Positions 60,796-64,000 of a DNA stretch of 64,000 nucleotides are shown in pieces. Position 1 is the first letter of the stretch. Every line of letters starts with the position of its first letter. A program made the translations under genes and the position numbers. The notes beneath the pieces are model-generated. The model worked only from the letters and a program-made list of their open reading frames with translations. It did no database searches and had not been told where the DNA came from. The stretch is from Nonomuraea pusilla. Its GTDB lineage: Bacteria; Actinomycetota; Actinomycetes; Streptosporangiales; Streptosporangiaceae. The stretch is from positions 248,001 through 312,000 of the forward strand of contig NZ_FOBF01000008.1 in NCBI RefSeq assembly GCF_900109355.1, written 5' to 3'.

Positions 60796-61767
60796 GTGAA
60801 GGTACCCGCGGACCACCCCAACCCCGTCGTCCGGAGCCTGCTGTCGTTCTGGACGCCCACCGCCGAGTCCATGCGGGGCTGGGCCCTGGCCTCCGTGGTG
60901 GTGAACGCCGGCATCGCCGTCACCGGCGCGGGCGTGCGCGTCACCGGCTCCGGCCTCGGCTGCCCCACCTGGCCGCGGTGCACCCCCGACAGCTTCGTCC
61001 CCGTCGCCCACCCCGAGACGTCGATGCTCAACATGGCGGTGGAGTTCGGCAACCGGCTGCTGACGTTCCTCGTGCTCGCCGTCGGGGTCGCGTGCGTGGT
61101 CTCGGCCATGCGCATGGCGCCGCGCCGCGTCTCGCTCGTGCGCCTGGCCTGGCTCCAGCCCGCCGGCGTCCTGGCGCAGGCCCTGTGGGGCGGGCTCGTG
61201 GTGCGGACGGCGCTCAACCCCTTCACCGTGGGCATGCACTTCCTGATCTCCATCGGCCTGGTCGCGGCCTGCTGGATGCTGTACGCGCGCAGCGGCGAGG
61301 GCGACGCCCCGCCCGTCCGGCTCGCCCACCGCGACATCAGGCGGCTCGGCCACGTCCTGGTCGGCGCCGTCTCGGTGCTCCTCGTCCTGGGCGTCGTCGT
61401 CACCGGCACCGGCCCGCACTCCGGCGACCTGCGGGCCTCGCGCTTCGACTTCGACATGGAGGCGGTGGCGCGGCTGCACGCCGACGTCGTCTACCTGGTG
61501 GTGGGGCTGACGTTCGCGCTGCTGCTCGCCCTGCACGTCACCGACGCGCCGCGCGCCGCCCGCCGGGCCGCCCTGGCGCTGCTCGGGGTCGAGCTGGCCC
61601 AGGGCGTCATCGGCTACACCCAGTACTTCCTCGCCGTCCCCGCGGCGCTCGTGCTCCTGCACGTCTTCGGCTCCACCCTGGTCTGGATCGCCACGCTGCG
61701 GACCGTCACCTCGCTGCGCACCCGGCAGCCCGTCCCCTCCCCCGCCCAGGTGCCCGCCCCCGTCTAG
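60796..61767 (+). CDS. ctaA: Heme A synthase (COX15/CtaA)
   Basis: 323 residues from GTG 60796. Eight membrane helices. The cysteine pair is in GLGCPTWPRC; heme-binding histidines are in VGMHFLISIG, ARLHADVVY and LLHVFGSTL, and EFGNRLLTF is the actinobacterial form of the first ligand site. It oxidises heme O to heme A for cytochrome aa3 oxidase. It lies about 10 kb from the ABC transporter genes that adjoin it in other actinobacteria. Confidence 0.94.
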   Translation: MKVPADHPNPVVRSLLSFWTPTAESMRGWALASVVVNAGIAVTGAGVRVTGSGLGCPTWPRCTPDSFVPVAHPETSMLNMAVEFGNRLLTFLVLAVGVACVVSAMRMAPRRVSLVRLAWLQPAGVLAQALWGGLVVRTALNPFTVGMHFLISIGLVAACWMLYARSGEGDAPPVRLAHRDIRRLGHVLVGAVSVLLVLGVVVTGTGPHSGDLRASRFDFDMEAVARLHADVVYLVVGLTFALLLALHVTDAPRAARRAALALLGVELAQGVIGYTQYFLAVPAALVLLHVFGSTLVWIATLRTVTSLRTRQPVPSPAQVPAPV

Positions 61768-61829
61768 GCCTTTATGCCAGGCTATGCGGTGATAAGTCCG
61801 CCACTCCCCCACCGCGAGAGGGGTGCGAT

Positions 61830-62552
61830 TTGCTGGGAGATGTCCGCCCCGATCGCAGGACGCTGCGGCGGGCGTACCAGGGGCTCGTGCTCCTCAGCGT
61901 GCTCGCCCTGGCGCCCATGACCTGGGCCTGGCTCACCAGCTCCGGCCACCGCGTCACCGCCGGCGCCCCCGGCTGGCTGGAGCGCACGCCCCCGGCGCAG
62001 GCCGCGCTCGTGCTCGGCGCCGGCCTCGCGGCCGGCAGGCCCAGCCCCATGCTGGCGCGCAGGCTCGACATCGCCGCCGACCTCTACCGGGCCGGCCGGG
62101 TCAGGGCGCTGCTGCTGTCGGGTGACAACAGCACCACGGCGTACGACGAGCCCGGCGCGATGCGCGACTACCTGCGGGCCAAGGGCGTGCCCGACGCCGC
62201 CATGGTGCTCGACTACGCCGGCTTCGACACCTGGGACTCCTGCGTCAGGGCGCGCAGGGTGTTCGGCGCCGAGCGCGTCACCGTCGTCACGCAGGTCTTC
62301 CACCTGCCGAGGGCCGTCGCGCTGTGCCGCACGGCGGGGCTCGAGGCGTTCGGCGCGGGCGACGACTCCAGCCGGGCGTTCGCCGGCCCGACGTACGTGT
62401 ACGCCGCGCGCGAGCTGCTCGCCACCGCCAAGGCGTTCGCCGACGCGCGCGTGCTGAACTCCGACCCCGTCTACCCGGGGCCCCGCGAGGTGTCGCTGAC
62501 GACGATCCTCTCGCGGCCCGGACCGCCTCCCGGCGCTCAACCGGGCGCGTAG
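61830..62552 (+). CDS. YdcF/SanA-like membrane protein (DUF218)
   Basis: 240 residues from TTG 61830, chosen because GAGAGGGG lies 7 nt upstream and no ATG or GTG is available before the first membrane helix. One N-terminal helix (GLVLLSVLALAPMTWAWL) anchors a DUF218 domain: ALVLGAGLAAGRPSPMLARRL, ALLLSGDNSTTAYDEPGAMR and VTQVFHLPRAVALCR. Related SanA proteins influence envelope permeability. It overlaps the convergent PrsW gene by 16 bp. Confidence 0.85.
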   Translation: MLGDVRPDRRTLRRAYQGLVLLSVLALAPMTWAWLTSSGHRVTAGAPGWLERTPPAQAALVLGAGLAAGRPSPMLARRLDIAADLYRAGRVRALLLSGDNSTTAYDEPGAMRDYLRAKGVPDAAMVLDYAGFDTWDSCVRARRVFGAERVTVVTQVFHLPRAVALCRTAGLEAFGAGDDSSRAFAGPTYVYAARELLATAKAFADARVLNSDPVYPGPREVSLTTILSRPGPPPGAQPGA

Positions 62553-63730
62553 CCGGGCGGCGGCGTCCTCCTCCTCGTCCTGGTCGGCCGCACGGGCACG
62601 GGGGGCGGGAAGCCGGCGCGGGCCGCGCTCATGCACTCCAGCAGCGCCCGCTGCTCCTCGTGGAAGGTCTGCTCGTCCACCACGTGGCGGGCCGCGCGCT
62701 CGTGCAGCAGGCCCAGCTCGGTGGCGGCGAGCTGGTAGTCGCGCATGGCGCGCAGCCCCTGCTTGCCGCCGTGGGCCTTGGCCCACTGCCTGGCCCGCCG
62801 CCTGCGGGAGATCGTCGAGAGCATGTGGATGTCGGCCTCGCCCACCAGCTTGGTCGGCTCGTACGGCGGAAGGTAGCGCTGGATGAGCGCCACGATGCGC
62901 CGCCGGTCCCTGAACACCACGCCGATGAGCACGACCAGCACCACCAGCAGCGTCAGGTACGCGGTGACCAGGCCGGGCAGCCCGCCGTACGACGCGAGAC
63001 CGTTCCACAGGCCGTGCAGCACCATGGCGCCCGACCACCCGGCCAGCACGACGAACACCCGGTCGGGCCCGTTGCGCAGGGCCGCGTACGCCACGCCCAC
63101 CCCGATCATCGAGCTGAACAGCGGGTGCGCGAACGGCGACAGGATGCCGCGCAGCACCACGGTCACCGCGAGGTCCCTGACGCCGGAGCCGTTGGCGGAG
63201 TTGAGCGCGGCGATGTAGTAGCTGACGTTCTCGCTCATGGCGAAGCCCAGCCCCACCATGCTGGCGTAGATGATGCCGTCGGTGGGGCCGTCCAGCTCCG
63301 CGCGGCGGAAGCGCAGCAGGCCGAGCAGCACCAGCCCCTTCATCGTCTCCTCGACGACGGGGGCGCCGAACGTGGCGGCGATGTTGCGGGCGCTGGCCTC
63401 GGAGAGCTTGGCCGTGTCGATGATGTAGTGCAGGTTGAGCGAGTTGACGACGCCCGCGACCAGCACGGCGATGCCGGCGCCCCAGGCGAAGGCGAAGGCG
63501 AGGTTGCTGCGCGGCTCGGGCTCCATGCGGTCGAGCGCGAGCACGGCCGCGAGGAGCAGCGGCACCGGCGCGAGCGCCAGCACCAGCGCGATGAAGAACT
63601 GCACCGGCTCGCCGTTGAGCACGTCGAACGAGAACGAGACGAGAGCGCAGATGCCGGTGACGACCAGCCCGGTGATCAACGCGAACGACGGGCGGTCCTT
63701 GAACACCCAGCGTGGATCACGGGTCGCCAT
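62537..63730 (-). CDS. PrsW-family intramembrane metalloprotease
   Basis: 397 residues with about eight or nine membrane helices. Family motifs APVVEETMKGL (EExxK), GFAMSENVSYY, SPFAHPLFSSMIGVG and VLHGLWNGLA are present. PrsW proteases cleave anti-sigma factors in the membrane; no anti-sigma factor is adjacent. The C-terminal about 100 residues are cytoplasmic and basic, ending in a Pro/Arg-rich tail (RRRTPPPGYAPG). Confidence 0.88.
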   Translation of the reverse strand: MATRDPRWVFKDRPSFALITGLVVTGICALVSFSFDVLNGEPVQFFIALVLALAPVPLLLAAVLALDRMEPEPRSNLAFAFAWGAGIAVLVAGVVNSLNLHYIIDTAKLSEASARNIAATFGAPVVEETMKGLVLLGLLRFRRAELDGPTDGIIYASMVGLGFAMSENVSYYIAALNSANGSGVRDLAVTVVLRGILSPFAHPLFSSMIGVGVAYAALRNGPDRVFVVLAGWSGAMVLHGLWNGLASYGGLPGLVTAYLTLLVVLVVLIGVVFRDRRRIVALIQRYLPPYEPTKLVGEADIHMLSTISRRRRARQWAKAHGGKQGLRAMRDYQLAATELGLLHERAARHVVDEQTFHEEQRALLECMSAARAGFPPPVPVRPTRTRRRTPPPGYAPG

Positions 63731-63747
63731 ACGGTGACTTTAACGGA

Positions 63748-64000
63748 TCAGGTGCCCGGTGTCCTTCCCAGGTGGCGGGGGCCGTGCGGATCGACGCAGT
63801 GCCGCTCGCGGTCGGGCTCTCCGTGGTCGACCTGGAGCGTCGTGTGGCCGATGGCGAACCGCTCGTGCAGCAGGTCGGCCAGCCGGGTGCGCACCCGGTG
63901 GCAGTCCGAGCCGCGCGCCACGATGACGTGCGCCGACAGGGTGGGGTAGCCGCTCGTCACCGTCCAGACGTGCAGGTCGTGCACCTCCACGACGTCCGGG
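63748..64000 (-). CDS. Cation diffusion facilitator (CDF) metal transporter, C-terminal part
   Basis: The 84 residues seen are the cytoplasmic C-terminal domain of a CDF/ZitB-type zinc or metal exporter (VVEVHDLHVWTVTSGYPTLS, then HVIVARG). The gene runs off the right edge at its 5' side, so the membrane part is missing. The tail beyond the domain is histidine-containing (DHGEPDRERHCVDPHG), possibly metal-binding. An internal ATG at 63990 is not the true start. Confidence 0.85.
   Translation of the reverse strand, partial: PDVVEVHDLHVWTVTSGYPTLSAHVIVARGSDCHRVRTRLADLLHERFAIGHTTLQVDHGEPDRERHCVDPHGPRHLGRTPGT

Overview
The window is a 64 kb stretch of chromosome from a high-GC actinobacterium. 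Evidence for this is the very strong G/C third-position bias throughout, frequent GTG starts, several probable leaderless promoters, a suf operon headed by sufR, a small actinobacterial helix-turn-helix protein and an acVLRF1-type release factor. The gene mix would fit a filamentous Streptosporangiales-type actinomycete, but that placement is inference. No rRNA, tRNA, CRISPR array, phage or insertion sequence was seen.

Layout. 1-9 kb: a MocR regulator divergent from a YczE-like membrane protein, a GH15 trehalase-like enzyme, a small stress-type membrane protein, a divergent pair of SpoIIE-type phosphatases, a MarR regulator, a small secreted protein and a flavin monooxygenase. 9-13.5 kb: one very large gene for a membrane protein with a trypsin-like protease, an nSTAND1 NTPase and a WD40 propeller, the most unusual gene of the window. 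13.5-23 kb: phenylacetate catabolism in two operons (paaZABCDE and thiolase-paaG-paaH), each with a TetR-type palindrome in its promoter, plus the TetR gene itself (paaR). 23-33.7 kb: LD-carboxypeptidase, sulfotransferase, ABC exporter, enoyl-CoA hydratase, ABC-F ATPase, a decayed NmrA-family pseudogene, acVLRF1 and a degenerate EAL-CBS protein. 33.7-41 kb: an ABC-2 exporter with its own DesK/NarL-type two-component system, hisG-hisE, and a DEAD-box RNA helicase whose leader can fold over its ribosome binding site.

41-50.9 kb is the iron-sulfur assembly operon sufR-B-D-Rieske-C-S-U-T (minus strand), a Bcr/CflA-type MFS pump and a divergent ABC-2 transporter. 51-60.7 kb holds an MFS pump, an EamA transporter and an eight-gene hydroxyproline operon: a three-subunit D-hydroxyproline dehydrogenase, a DapA-type deaminase, two proline-racemase-family proteins, an ornithine-cyclodeaminase-like reductase and a GntR regulator. 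A 13-bp palindrome lies just upstream of its first gene. ctaA (heme A synthase), a YdcF-like protein, a PrsW-type protease and the end of a CDF metal transporter close the window. In other actinobacteria sufR, this ABC transporter and ctaA lie close together, so the hydroxyproline segment looks inserted into a conserved block.

A theme runs across the whole window: short tandem repeats of 11 to 45 bp sit on gene boundaries, and in many cases the repeated unit contains the stop or start codon itself (GH15, paaH, enoyl-CoA hydratase, acVLRF1, the response regulator, the DEAD helicase, the ABC permease). One such array has frameshifted the NmrA gene. Genes within operons are very tightly packed, mostly with 4-bp ATGA or GTGA overlaps.
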